Of a stretch of 61,454 nt of DNA, positions 26,536-39,691 are shown piece after piece. Numbering within the stretch: the first letter of the stretch is position 1; each line of letters begins with the position of its first letter. This DNA is from Bigelowiella natans CCMP2755 (lineage: Eukaryota; Cercozoa; Chlorarachniophyceae). The DNA is taken from positions 1 to 61,454 of the forward strand of contig ADNK01002097.1 in assembly GCA_000320545.1 (NCBI GenBank), given 5' to 3'. The translations under genes were made by a program, and so were the position numbers. The notes beneath the pieces are model-generated. The model searched no databases and was not told where the DNA came from. It saw only the letters and a list, made by a program, of their open reading frames with translations.

Positions 26536-27912
26536 TCAGTAGCAACAGTTGTATATTATCTATTTGCTACTCCTGAGAAGAAGAAGATGATGATGATCAT
26601 CATGAGTAGAGTAGTACTAAAAGACTGGTTGGTCCGAAGTATGAGGAGGAAGCAGTATTGATATATGCAGTCTTTCTTTCTTAAACGAATAATAGGAGGA
26701 AGCTGTATTCATATGCTCTTTCTTTCTTATACGAATAACTCGTAAGTAGTAGATGTGTCATTGAGAATGCTGATGGTGTTGTGCTACTACTACATGTAAT
26801 GGTACTAATACACATATTGTGTTGTTTGTGTTGCCCATAGATTTGGAGTGGGGCAGACTCTGGGTCGTTTATCCTCTTTGTTCTTCGCACTCTGGTATTA
26901 GCAGCAGCAGTAGTAGTAGTAGTAGTGGTAGTAGTATATGATGCCCATCATCAATCAATCATCTCGTGATAGTGATGTGAATAAATGGTGATGATCATGA
27001 TGATAAAGTGAAATAAGGCTACGCAGAAACCATCATACATACAAAACGACGTCTTCGTATATCTGCGAAATAGCAGTGCATAATGCATATCCTTTCCGTG
27101 TACTAACTGTGCGTGCGTGTGCGTGTAAGACTCCGGATACTATACTACGTGAAGGACGTTGCATGTTAAAATTGGATGATGATAATAATAATGATGATGA
27201 TAATGTTAAAATTTGATGATGATAATATAATGATGATGATGATGATGATGACAATGACCAGACGCCAACATGTGTTTAGCACCCAAATCGTCCTAGTATA
27301 TGGCTGCTGTATGCTTATGCGTCGTGTGATCATTTTCTTGACCCTGCTCACACACAGTTTGAAGAGATACTACTACATGTTTCCAGATGATCCTCACTGT
27401 ACTGATAGCAATAGTAGTAGTAGTAGTAGTAGTAGTAGTATTAATAATAATACTGTTGTAGGGCACGTGCAGGCAATGAAGATTTGGATAGTTCAGGAAG
27501 AAGGTAAGTTATTGGATAAGATCCACAGGATGATGATGATGCTGAGGAGGAGGAGGAGGAGGAAGATATTATAATGCTACTATGTATTGCAAGAAAGACA
27601 TTCTTGTCATCATCATCATCATCACCACCACCACCACTATATAACTTGTTTATACGCACTAACAACAACAACAAGTAGAAGAAAAAGAAGAAGAACAACA
27701 ACAACAACACCGATGAGCCTCATCCTCCTCTTCCTCCTCCTCCTCCTCCTCCTCCCCCTTTGTACTACCTGTTCTTCTTCTCCTCTTATTTCATCCTTAA
27801 AGAAATTTATGAGCTACATCAATTATACCAGTTGTGATATTGTCTTTTCTCTTTCTCCTCCCCCTCCTCTTTTCCTTTTAATTGACGATGGTTTGTTTGT
27901 TTTGCGATTATC

Positions 27913-27948
<36 letters not shown>

Positions 27949-28007
27949 ATTACAGGCTATTGGTTCAGCCAATCGTTGGCACGTTCTTGCTCTTCACTAT
28001 ACACATG

Positions 28008-28038
<31 letters not shown>

Positions 28039-29001
28039 GAATAATTACCACCATCACCAATTCGAGAGGTTTAAAGAGGGGGAGAAAATGATAAGTACAA
28101 AGGATATCAATATTGGATATGGGTGCGAGTAGATGGCGAGCGGATGACGTTATATTTTGCAGATGTAGAAAGTGAGCAAACTAGCTATTATGAGATTTCT
28201 CCCTCCTCCTCCTTCGCCAAGAGTGACATGAACGACATAGAAGTAGTATTAACAATCCTATTCTACTTCACATATAAAGAAAATCATTATCATAAAACTT
28301 GCATGCAGGTATGCCAGCTTTGGGCCCTCAACCCCATGGTAAAATTCATGTAGTAGTAACAACATTTTCTGATGATAAGATAGGAATATTGTCAAAATAC
28401 AGTCGCCTCCTTCTTCTCCTTCTTCAATTAGTGTATACGAACACCACGGACTGATGTCCTCCTCCTTCTCCTCCTCCTCCTCCTTCTCTTTTCAAAATAG
28501 GGTGGCAACTATGGTAATAACGTTATCTGGAATACCATACGGAATGTCCTGGACGTCATTGTTTCACACGATAGATGCTGTTTTCTCAAGCAGCACTCTA
28601 AGTACCACTCTTGGAATGGCCTTCGGACCTGGCTTAGGTAATACTAATATTACGTAGTTAATAATAACTTTTTGGCCTCCTGCGATGGTATTCATTGTTT
28701 TTATCATAAAATCATCATTATCATCATCATTGCAGGGCCACTCCTTATGAATGGTGTCGTCGGCTTTCTCTACGAAGCTCAAATAATGGAGCAGAATCAC
28801 AATCATCATCATCATCATGATGAAAATGCAGCAGCTACTACTAGCAGCACGACATGTCTTGGGTCTCATTGCTACGCTACATCATATTATGCGTTCTTAT
28901 GTTGTGATTTCGTGGCGTTCCTATTAGCTGTCACTTTATACTGGCTCAGTAAACGCGTTGTTCTTCCGGTAAAACTACTTTCTTCATCATCCTACTCGTA
29001 G
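23697..29001 (+). CDS. MFS transporter, nodulin-like / monocarboxylate-type, 5' end missing
   Basis: A polytopic membrane transporter. Exons with closing phases: 23697-23782 (CLSCFAGGTMYAYGVWGSYL, the GTxYxxGxW signature of MFS nodulin-like/monocarboxylate carriers), 23976-24047, 24374-24432, 24663-24798, 25216-25276, 25465-25556 and 25819-26087 (ends a charged central loop, then LLPLILLLYLI). Later pieces: FGVGQTLGRLSSLFFALW (about 26840-26894), GIPYGMSWTSLFHTIDAVF.. to ..LGMAFGPGLG (28500-28637), and the last exon to 29001 (GPLLMNGVVGFLYEAQ, His-rich loop, CLGSHCYATSYY, final helix, WLSKRVVLP). The paired Cys and GxLxxGxxxYD-like end match nodulin-like proteins. The start lies upstream and some middle exons between 26.1 and 28.5 kb are not resolved. 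Substrate unknown. Introns are packed with trinucleotide repeats. Confidence 0.75.
24536..24614 (+). repeat. Direct duplication of about 40 bp
   Basis: CACTGTAAAGTCATGCAGGAT...ACACCACCCAT occurs twice in a row with small changes (second copy from about 24573). It lies in an MFS-gene intron just before the exon starting at 24663. Confidence 0.7.
24821..25048 (+). repeat. 46-bp minisatellite, five near-perfect copies
   Basis: The unit begins CAACATTATTCCTCCTTC and ends in a (CTA)n block. Copies start at 24821, 24867, 24913, 24959 and 25005, exactly 46 bp apart, and look identical. It fills the intron after the exon ending at 24798. The length not being a multiple of three and the adjoining GTACGT donor argue against coding. 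Confidence 0.9.
25278..25434 (+). repeat. (CT)n-(GT)n-(GAA)n composite microsatellite
   Basis: A run of CT from about 25284 passes directly into GT (25315-25343) and, after a short gap, into (GAA)n (25386-25420). It lies in an MFS-gene intron between exons ending at 25276 and starting at 25465. Confidence 0.85.
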
Positions 29002-30339
29002 TATTATTCACTCATTTTGAGGATCTTAGAATTGTCATTGTCAACATCTTCCATGATACCATACATGGTGTCGATCTTGAGTGAAATACTAAAAGGATGA
29101 GGTTACATTTTAGAAGACTGTCAGAAAATAATATGTAAATAACAAAGATACTGAAACATATTCTTTGGGATAATTATTAATATTGATGATATGGAAAAAA
29201 TGTATTAACGTGTGGACACGTCATAGATCTATGTTGAGCATATTCTGACAGGCATGCATAAATCAATAAGGTGGTGAAAGCTGGAAAAGGCAATGAAGAG
29301 ATTGCAGCAGCACTTTAAACCCTATGATGAGTAGTAATAGTACTTTCAAGTTTTAGAATGGCAGATTCATCAGCAGGTATCATCGACTGCAACATGTAAT
29401 CAGTCTCTACAGGACATGGGCGCACACCTTTGGCTTGTAGTTTGTTCAAAACCATTGCAGTAAATTGTTTGCACATGTATCAGCATCAAATTTTCACACA
29501 TGAATCTGCACACGCACTCATCCAATGTGCATGTGTCACACGTTACATGCGTGTTCTTCACGTGCGTGTTCTCAACGATAAAAGCAAGAGTGTGCCCCAC
29601 CATCCAAGTGCTTGGTGCACATGATCACATTGCGTTTGCAATTGTGTGAACCCGTCGTCTGCATTTGCATTGAGGCACCGTCAGTTAGCTGTGTCGTAGC
29701 ACGGTCCACAATCTTGCATGCATTTGCAACTGCTCACATGCTCTAGTGCTAGAGATCGATGCACTGAAGTGCACTTGGTCACCAGTGCTGGGCGCCGTTG
29801 TGTCGTGGACGCGTCAATTGTTGGCGCTTGGCTGCATGGCCACGATGTTCGAAAATGTGTGGGGGTGCATGCAGGAACCGTCGATTGCGAGTTGTCAATG
29901 CATGGTGAACACACACGTTGCATTCAGCATGAACAATGAACGAATCGAAGTGCACACAATGCACGCATGCATGCGGTGCGAGATCGAGGGGATCATCAGA
30001 AAGAAGGAAGACAGAAGGAAAGAAGTTGTTCGGAGCGGTTGCGTTGGAAGGATCATGGAGGGAAAATTCCAAGAAATCCAAAATCAATCTCCGGAAGACA
30101 TGCACGTGCACACACTTGGAATGTGAGAAAGGGAAAATATTTCGATTTTTGAACCCGATTAATTAATTTTAGTTAGGATTCTCGAATCGTGTTCTCTAAG
30201 CACAAAAAAGGATCAAATCCAATCTCTTGAGTAGGTACATGAGCTTCCTAAACGGCCTGCGTTTTCACTAAAAATAGACGAGTTTTGTTCAAAACTGCCA
30301 TGCGTTTTGTTTTGCTGGGTTTGATCAATCAAGAGCACA
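29002..30339. other. Tandem intergenic spacer, TGCA/CACGTG-word rich
   Basis: This is the gap between MFS (+) and the DNA polymerase (+). The first 250 bp look like AT-rich 3' flank. From 29,390 to 30,130 the sequence is rich in TGCA, CATGCA, CACGTG and GTGTGC words (for example 29500-29580 and 29955-29975) and has no microsatellites. Overlapping open frames on both strands (29718-30166) lack any domain. The final 200 bp are AT-rich and probably hold the polymerase promoter. Confidence 0.5.
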
Positions 30340-33300
30340 ATGAATGACATCACTGAAAGAAAGAACGAAGAAAGTGCACCACCATGCCCAAAGGCTGTTG
30401 AAAAACTTCTGAAGATGAACTGTGAAAGTGTTGTGAGGCATGTGCTCTATGGGGAAGCCATAGTTTTACCTAAGGTGGGCAACACTGTGGGTGCAGATCA
30501 GCACAAAATGATATATTCCCATTCGTATGGAATGGACATAATCCTTGAGGCTAATTACTTTTGTTATTAGGGATGGGAGCGTAGAGATTTCGATGATTTG
30601 CTTACAAATTGTGAATTACCGCAATGCTCTATTTCAAACGGCACCAACGCTAAGAACAATGCGAAAAATTCCATCCTTTCTAAATCTCAAGTCAAAAATC
30701 AGACATTTGCTTCTCAACCACGAAAGTATCCATGTTCAAGTACAAACCGGAAAAATCATAAAAGGTCGAAATTCTTCGATGCAGATGAGCTTTTTCGGAA
30801 CAAACATGGTCCTAATGATGATCGAGTTAATACCCGGTTTGGGGCATCATCATCATCACTGTCGGGCGAATGGAATAAAATAAAGGCCCGTCCATTTCAT
30901 GGTGATATTACAACTCCAAGATCAAAGCACCTGGACATGAATGCAAATTCGAAGAGAGACATCGCAAGACAGGTCTTTACAAAAGTATCCTTTTTAGACT
31001 CGAAACTAATTTGCCCTTAGTAATGTGTTCGAATGGATAAAATTTTACACCCTATCAAAATGAACGTCGATTAGTTATAAACTTCGGACTTGAATATAAA
31101 AAGTAAATTTTATTTGATACCATGTATTCATTTTTTCGTTCAGGCTACATGCCTTGCATCAGACTTACGCGCATGTGGTTCTGAACTGAAGTGGAATCAT
31201 ATTGGAAGATTACTGAAGTCACTGAATAATGAAGCCGCAACATTAAATGTTGCTCTGATATACCTTGATTCTTCAACTTCCTTCGTCTTGGATATCAAAA
31301 AGTAGAATTAAAGACTAATGATGCTTATTCCGAAATCGATTTATAATTTTATTGGTCAGGAAGTCAACGGTAGCAGATAGGAATGATGCTCCATTCTGTA
31401 TTGTAATATATTCTGGGACGCAGAACTCTACACGTTTACACCTCGATGATATGAATAGCAATATTTTTAAGATAACACTGTGGAATTCAGGAAAAGAGAC
31501 TCGAAAATTATGTAATCGACTTCTTGACTTAATATTGAACCATGATATGCGGGTATATGTATACGACGCAAAAAGGACTTTGAAAGTAATCCTTGATAAT
31601 GCACTCTCCGAAAGTGCGCTGCCATCGTCCTCGAAAACCCAGAATCTTCACGATCCATATGTCGCAGGTTGTCTTACATCTGTAAGGTAGTACCTAACAC
31701 GTCAAGATTACATGATTGTGTTCTCAGGTTGGCTTTTGGACCCTGATAGATGTATGTGAGCATTAATGTATGGAACCTTATCGCACTGATTGAACAATTT
31801 TTTCCTCCGCATAAGGCAAGTCAAAGCCCAACTTTGATGTACTGATGAAAGTAGGAAATTTAATCAGCCTCTCATTACAATCTTCAGTAGCGTTAATTTT
31901 CTAGGTGTACAAATTTAGCTCCACTCATTTGTTGGTCAGTCGAAGTTCATCAATTCCACTCCATATTCAAAAATTTCTTCGTCATTTATATCAACTGCCT
32001 GAATTTAGGTCACTATTGTTCTTCTTGGATATTCTGAATTCGACCTTGCACACACAAAATCTTGATTAGTATACCCTATGATAGTGAGTTTCTGGAAAGA
32101 AAGCTTAGGGCTGAGAACCAACATCATGCGTACCGATTCCAGGAAATGCCATTAATCCTGAGTCTTGTAGAGATGGAATCCCGAGGTACATCTTTTTTAT
32201 GCTTTTCATAGATAAAAGTTAAAATGAATATTTTTTAGGAATTGCTGTGAATACAGACGCGTTTCAGGAGGTGAAGCAAGATCTTATTGTGAGAATTCGC
32301 AACATTGAATATGAATCTCGGAAATTACTCCGAAAGGTTTTTCATTTAGTCCTATCCCGAGGACATAAGACATTAAGCTTTGGTTCGCATTGTATTAATG
32401 TTTCCCCCCCCCCCCAAGGATGTCTTACTAAGTTCTCCAGATCAAGTATCTAAAGTTCTCTTTGATGATCTCAAGCTTCCAAGAATTCAGGTTTGAGTAT
32501 GAAATAAGCTCGATGCTTGAAATGATTCCATCATTTTGCAGAAAACAGGAAGGCCAAATAAAACGTCAGTGTCTACTGGCGAGGTCTGTCACACATATAA
32601 TCTTAGGGTATCACGTGCTGATGTAATACTACTTTATAGGATGTTCTTTTAAAATTGAGCGTCTTTCATCAATTTCCGAAGCTGGTTCTCGAGCACAGAT
32701 CCCACACAAAACTGCTGAATACATGTAATCTTTTGCGCATCAACAATAATTCTGAAATGCATCTCTCCTTAATTCAATAGGTATAATTTCATTTTTTATT
32801 TTGCAAATTTTTATTTTGTGAAGACATTCTGCCTCTCATAGAAAAAACAGTGCATTCAAAGCATGGCAAACGGATACATTGCAGATGGAATAACTGTGCT
32901 ACTGGGACTGGTGAGCATGTAATACATCGCGAGAAATACATATCTACATACTTTCTGTCTGTATTTTCTAAACACTGTAGGTCGTATCAGTTCTAGCAAT
33001 CCTAATCTTCAAACCCTTCCAACTTCAAAGCATGCACTTAGAAACATCATTAATGTTCGAAATGCCTTCTGCACCTCGCATCGGGGAAGCTTATTAATCT
33101 CTGCAGATTATTCTCAAATGGAAATGAGAATCCTTGCCATGATTTCGGGTTAAGGAAGTTAAGGAAGCAATTTTGGCAGTATTATTGTTATTGAATATTA
33201 ATGTAACCGATTAGGTGATAACACTCTTCAAAATATATTTGATGGAAATGACGATGTATACAAGCTTATGGCTGCTATGGCATTCAGAAATGGTGATGCA

Positions 33301-34291
33301 AATGTTGTGACTCAAGATGATCGGGACAGAGCCAAAGTCCTTTGTTTAGCTGTATCCTATGGAATGGTGAGTTTAATGCCTTAAACTTGAATTTCAATTT
33401 TATTTTTATTTTTTCCATCAGGGATCCTATGCTCTTGCGCATCATCTTCGAACGACGTCGAGATCTGATGCCGAAGATCTTAAATCCGAGTTTCTAAGCA
33501 AGGTAAATTTGTTTTGAGGTGCATTCTGTGTTATAACCGATCGAACTATTCTTAGTTTCCCGGGATGGCTACCTTCATAAAGCGTAAGATAACAATTTTG
33601 ATAGCTCCTATGAAGCATTTAATCTTTTCCCACGCATCATGAAGGTGTGAAAACCCAAGCTAAAAATTGTGGCTATGTGACAACATACATCACAAAACGT
33701 CGGAGATATTTGCGAGGCATATCCAGCAACAACTATGGCAAACGCACTCATGCGGAAAGGCAGGCTGTGAATACAATTATTCAGGGAACAGGGAGTGACA
33801 TGATCAAAGGGGCAACAATTAGGATTCGGGAGGAATTACTCTGTCGCTACAAGCAGAACATTGCAGAAATTGTTTTGCAGCTGCATGGTGTTCAATTTAC
33901 TATGATGATTTCAATATCTCACCAAGCCGACCATGTGCGATAAATGTAATTTTGAGATTTTTTTTCAGATGAAATTGTCATTGAAATCAATGACACGTCT
34001 CAAATTGAGACGGTGTGCAAGATCGTTAAGGTTTGATTTTTCATTTTCATGAAGAGAAGTCATCGAAAACAAAAAAAGACGTGACAAGTGCACATTCGAT
34101 TTGCTCTTAGTCGTCATCCTTCTTGTCACAAATTTCTCACCACATGGTTTGCTGTGATTCAGGAAATCATGGAAAACGTGGTTCAAAAACAAACAAAAGT
34201 GAAATTTCCCATTCGGCTGAAGGCTGGGAAAGATTTAGGACATCTGGAGAGCATTGAAAGTTTTTCAGTGTCACCCAGAGGACAGTGCTAG
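30340..34291 (+). CDS. Family A DNA polymerase, POLN/POLQ-like
   Basis: Twenty exons close to 841 aa: 30340-30474, 30571-30984, 31144-31301, 31360-31667, 31728-31751, 31816-31850, 31905-32008, 32085-32185, 32239-32336, 32419-32490, 32542-32583, 32640-32724, 32824-32910, 32981-33148, 33215-33366, 33422-33502, 33556-33583, 33645-33887, 33969-34030, 34163-34291. Polymerase motifs: SSSNPNLQTLP, motif A SADYSQMEMRI (catalytic Asp about 597), fingers helix RDRAKVLCLAVSYGMG, motif B HAERQAVNTIIQG, motif C QLHDEIVIE (His778-Asp779). A degenerate exonuclease-like region precedes it (VYVYDAKRTLKVIL, DPYVAGWLLDPD). There is no helicase domain, so it resembles POLN or the isolated C-terminal half of POLQ, enzymes of translesion synthesis and end joining. 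The N-terminal 180 residues are disordered. No targeting peptide is evident. Confidence 0.93.
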
Positions 34292-35868
34292 TCCAATGCT
34301 AGCACAGCTTTGTGTGCTGTGCGCTCACCCAGACCATGCATGCTGTGCAGTTTGACACCATGCGTGAGCTGCGAGACGTGCGACGCTGATGTCAAAAGAT
34401 TTCGAATTGCGCTTTGTTTTCTGTCAATTTGTTGCTCACACACGCGTGTGCACATTGGGTTCCGGCGCATTCGCGAAATTCCTCGAACCTTCTGGAAGGT
34501 TCTCGGAGACTCTCGAGTCTTCTCAGAAGTTTGGAGAACTTCAGCACACGCACGCGCCTTGCACGTCACACCAGTGTGACGCAGGCGGCCTTTGCACGAG
34601 CGACTGACCACGCAATCGGCCACGCACGTCACCTCCTCAGTTGCGAATCCAAGGCTTCAGCGTGAGCCTTTGACTCGGACAATCCACCAAGTGATTGGGG
34701 GGTCGGCACGTTCTTTCCGATTGGAGTCAACCCAGAACTTGCCGATTGCATCCTGCGCCATCTGAGGTTCGCATTGTTCGCAGCCAAACCAACTGGCGTT
34801 CCTCGTGCTTTCGAGGTCCCGGTGCCATTCGGAGAAAGGAGCCTCCGGCACCACGAGAATCGCAGTGCGAAAGCGCTTCTTTCGCAGCTTGTGAATCACG
34901 ACAGGAAGCTGGTCCAATCCAGGGCAACCGAGCCAGCGAGAAAAACGACCGTGCCCTTCCAGTCTTCCTCTGCTCGGCACTGATGATCCTCGTCCAACTT
35001 TTGGGGAACTTTCCCAATGCGAGGCCGAGCTTCAATGAGGACACTCGGACAGGATTGACCTCCGAGTGCCTCAAGGTGTTGTTGCCCAGGCTGAGCGGCT
35101 TGAGGTCGTCAATGTGTCTGTGGGACTGTCCGATCCACTGTTCCTAGCAATGAAACAGGACTCAGTGGAAGCCCGTGACAACACCTCGCAGGCTAGCAGG
35201 GCTGCGAGGGCCCAATCCAACTTGGGTCCTCTTTGCTGGCACAGCCCAAAGGGCTCTACCGCGCACCGCCTTCAGCACACGTGCACTTTGGAACACACGT
35301 GACACAGGTCAGCTGTGTGCTTTGGAAAGTGTGTGCTTTTGGTGCGTGTGTGCGTGCACGTGCAGCGTGCCATGCTGGCCGGATGCACAGCACGCACGTC
35401 CCAGCGCAGCCTAGCTCTAGCTAGCTAGCTAGCCAGGGTCCGCTGGGTGTGCTCGCAATCGCGCATGCAAATCATGCATGCTAGCGTGCCTTTTGCTGTC
35501 ATGCTTGTTGCGCACATTGCGATCGCTAGGATTCAAAATCAGAAGCTCACTGGAAGATGTGCAATGATATGTGGTGCAATGATCCCACAAAACCCAGAAA
35601 CCGTGCCCTGCATGCATTGTTCACTGGCATGCACGACACAGAGCATCATGCATGTGCGCTGTGTTTGCGTGCTTCGTCTCGCACACTGTGCATCCAGCTT
35701 GCTCTGGTCAGCATAAAAAATGACAGTGATCAAGGATTGATGTCTGTGTGGGAATCACGTTTCAGAGGAAGATGGATGGCTTTCAAATGGCAATGTAGCA
35801 TCAATGGAATGATTGAGCAACTTCAAGTCTAAATTGCCTCTGATCGCACATGCTAATGTGCATGACCG
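34292..35868. other. Convergent 3'-3' spacer island with a decayed ORF
   Basis: GC-richer than its surroundings, microsatellite-free, with CATGCA, GCATGC and a CTAGCTAGCTAGCTAGC run at 35418-35434. It lies between the 3' ends of the polymerase and isopropylmalate synthase genes. A broken minus-strand coding relic is listed separately. The rest shows no gene. Confidence 0.5.
34657..35060 (-). pseudogene. Possible decayed coding relic, perhaps from a mobile element
   Basis: The minus strand reads coherent protein in two frames that seem to succeed each other: about 35056-34925 (RIGKVPQKLDEDHQC.., then EEDWKGTVVFLAGSVALDW) and 34980-34657 (LDQLPVVIHKLRKKRF.., TAILVVPEAPFSEWHRDL.., WFGCEQCEPQ.., ITWWIVRVKGSR stop). 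No start, splice site or domain was identified. The change of frame in mid-sequence suggests an inactivated gene. The K(K/R)xRxAxxVVPxxP..W pattern recalls segments of retroelement polyproteins, but this is only a resemblance. Confidence 0.25.
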
Positions 35869-36698
35869 TTAAACCAACTGTCTTTGCTCCCTAGGATTAA
35901 TTACTACTCTTCCCGGCCAGAACTCAACTTCCTTTCTTTGAAGCTCATTCTCCTCGTCCTCAGCAACCATCTTGTTTATTGCATTCATGAAAGCTTCAGC
36001 AGATCCCTGCAAAAAAGAAGCAATTGGATACTTATATGAGTACTCGTATAACATGAGTCGACCACAGTCATACTTCCCCGCCTCCTCTGTCCCCTACAAT
36101 TACAACGAGTATCATGACCTGTATGATGTCAACATGTGCAGAAGATCCATGGTACGTTACTTCCTCCTCTTGAACAGCAAGGGCCTTCAATGTTTTAATG
36201 GAGATGATTGAAGATAAAGAAACCACATTTCAATATTCAGAACACTTACGTCTTCCAATATGCACATTCATTCATAAACACACTTTGAGAATACATAGTT
36301 ATTTATGGAAATATGGATGTACATGTACACAAGTGTATGAATGTAGAAACTTATCTTTTATTTTCTTGGGCACTACTAATGAGAGACGCATTGGCAGATT
36401 CATGAGCTGCAACAATTGATACTACCTCCTCATCCTCCCGTGGTGGAGCGCGGCGGCACACGCGAACACTTACCTGCGGCGAAGGTTAGTCAATCAATTG
36501 TCATTATTATATGAAGAATAATCCCACATATCGTCCAAACTGTATTTTCTAAATACTATAACACTCTGTTATTATTATTATTATTATAGTTATGCAACTC
36601 TAGGGTTTGGGGTTGTATAGGATTCATCAATGTGGACCATAACTTTCTTCTTTTCTTCCTTCAAATAAACACTTATACTCCGATGCAAGAAGACATAA

Positions 36699-36729
<31 letters not shown>

Positions 36730-36774
36730 CACTTGCCTCCTCCTCCTTCTGCACACCCCCACTAGCAGTATCAG

Positions 36775-36810
<36 letters not shown>

Positions 36811-37573
36811 AACTACTACTACTATTAGTACTATTAGTACCTTGCCAATAGCATCCCTACCCTCTGAAACAGCCTCAACTTGATACTGAACAAGACGAAT
36901 CGGCACGCGCACCACCTTATAATGAATGAATCACAACAACACAGAAAAAAAAGTTTGGTGACGAAGATTAACACCATGACGTTCTTTGGTTCTTATTTCT
37001 TTGCTTCGGACGTTGATAACGCTATTTGATGGTCATGATCGTGAGTATCCATTTATTGAAGTTGTAATACAGTCTTCCGCATCATCACTTTCCATAGAGT
37101 GCTGCTGTTGCTGCTTCCTTTAACTCACCCGACTAATGGCATTGTACACGGCCTCTACTGGCCCTCCTCCAGTCGATGCGTCGATAATTGTCTGTACATA
37201 CGGGTAGGTAGGTCGTAGAACATGTGGTAGTTAGAACATGGCACTGACATCGTATATCAATCGATATGATATTGTAACCTTTCCTGATGGTGTTGTGATA
37301 GACACCGTGGCCGTTGGATGATCATGACCACAAGATACGTGGCACGTGTTAAGCTGAGAAGAAGGAAGGTAGTGGAATTGGATGAGGAGAATGGTGAGCA
37401 GGGGGAACACGATGATAACTATAGGAAGAGGAGAATAAGATAAGTCGAGGAGGAGGAGGAGAAAGAGAATAACACGTGACTAATGCCATTAGACTAACAT
37501 TAATCATAGAGATGAGCGTTATTGATTTAAAATAACCGATGTAAGTATGTATGTGTGTGTGTGTGTGTGGTAG

Positions 37574-37607
<34 letters not shown>

Positions 37608-37953
37608 GACCATTCTCGGCTGGCTTATACTGCACACACTACTACACATACTACTTTGCTCACCTAGCTACCTTCTCAATGTTGTTTTCCACTACTTACT
37701 TACTATGAAGGGATGATGATAATAACAACAAGCTATTTTCGACTACTTACTACTTTGTAGAGATGGATGATAACAACGCTAGGTAGCATCATGTGGTTAT
37801 CTATTTATGTTTGTATTTTTATTCTATCGTCGTCTTTTGATTACCTTCCATGACTCTTCAGCAGGTTTTACAAACTAAGTTAATGTATCATCATCATTCA
37901 CACATCAGATTTCGATTATTAGTAGCTACTACCAAGCACCATCCTCCCGCAAA

Positions 37954-37985
<32 letters not shown>

Positions 37986-38177
37986 TCTAAATCTACTGTT
38001 TGAACCTCATTCTCAATGATTGCTTGAATATCAGCATCAGTGACTGTTTTCTTTTGATCGGCGGTATCCTACATACACCACCAATGGAAAGTATGGTGAG
38101 AATAACGATAAGGGAGAAGAAGAAGACGACGAAATAGAACAGCAATAAAAGGAAGGCGGTCCACTATGGGTGGCATT

Positions 38178-38211
<34 letters not shown>

Positions 38212-38405
38212 CCGCCATTCACCTTGAACTTTTTGAACGCAACTTTGATGACTTCTTTGTCCAACCCTGTGTATCTGGTCATCGTTGTACGAGAGAGAGG
38301 GGGGAGGGGAGGATTAGAGAGGGCGACGATTAATTAAATAGACGTTCAAATATCAGAATGCGTCTGTCGTTCGTCAGCCTTAATTCTCTATATATTCTAT
38401 TCTAC

Positions 38406-38441
<36 letters not shown>

Positions 38442-38495
38442 AGTAGTAGTAGTAGTAGTGGTAGCCTTCCTCCCCGAGGCAATGGTTTTCATCAT

Positions 38496-38532
<37 letters not shown>

Positions 38533-39658
38533 TACTGACAGGTAGCACGATGATGAATGAATGACCACAGCATCATCATCATCATCACATCCAGCACTAC
38601 AACTTATAATACCCAAGTTCCTCCAAGCGATTGCTGAAGGCTGCTTTTCCAGAGTGTTTTCCCAATACAAGAGTGGATCTATGTGTTTGTGTTGTTGTTG
38701 TTGTTGTTGCTATTTTCCCAATACAAGAGTAGTGGATGATCTATGTGCGTCTTTCACGGTGATGGTTTGATGGTTAATAATAGCTACATAGTAGTACCAA
38801 CTCTTATTGATTTCGCATCATCTTCAACTTGTTTTTGTTGTTCTTCTTCTTCTTTTTCTTTTGTTTAACTAGTAGTACTAGTAGTAGTAGTACTAGTAGT
38901 ACTGTACTGTCGACTTCATCATCATCATCATCATCATCCATGTCAGTATAAGAAAGAGCAACGATTTATTACTACTTGAGACCAACGCTTGCAGGACTCA
39001 TAATTTCGTAAGTAGCAGCATGCTTCAAGACCCCATCCTAACGTAGTTTGGAGTCAGAATATCATATGATCAAGTTGCTCTGTTAGTTAGATTGACGAGC
39101 TGGCAGTTATTGGTACTGATATATCGAGGAAGAAGAAAGAGGAGAGAGGCAAGAACATCCACTATTACTAGTATTACTACTACCTGGTGAATTCCAGCTT
39201 CATGAGCAAATGCATTAGCACCAACAATGGCTTTGTTTGGTTGGACCGACATTCCTAGTAGAGTAGTTACAACAACAGTAATGTATAACAGTATCAGCAG
39301 CAGTATCATTGCATCCCATAGATCATCAGAGTAGTACAAATAGTATCACCAATATCATCCTACATAAATACATACATACATACATACATACATACATACC
39401 CGTGACCGAGGTGACCATGCGGCTGGTGCGTGTAATCTGGGTCGTATCGACTAGACTCTTGACAGGGAATACCTTATTAAAAGTGGTGGTAATAGTAGTA
39501 GTAGTTGTTTAGTTATTCTTGTGATAGTAATCATAATAACAAGGAGGAGTTAGAGGAGAGGAAGAGAATGAATAAATCCCAGAATTCAATAGTAACAAAC
39601 AAGACGTAGTACAACAATAACAACAACTTCAACTACCACTACCACAAGCACAACCGAA

Positions 39659-39691
<33 letters not shown>

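Noticed and set aside
29718-30166. Several overlapping frames, including a 126-aa one, before the polymerase gene
   Set aside because: Four frames on both strands are open at once because stop codons are rare in this GC-richer island. None shows a domain or splice link to the polymerase.
36632-36915. PolyGln/polyThr and polyVal frames
   Set aside because: Microsatellite readings within an isopropylmalate synthase intron.
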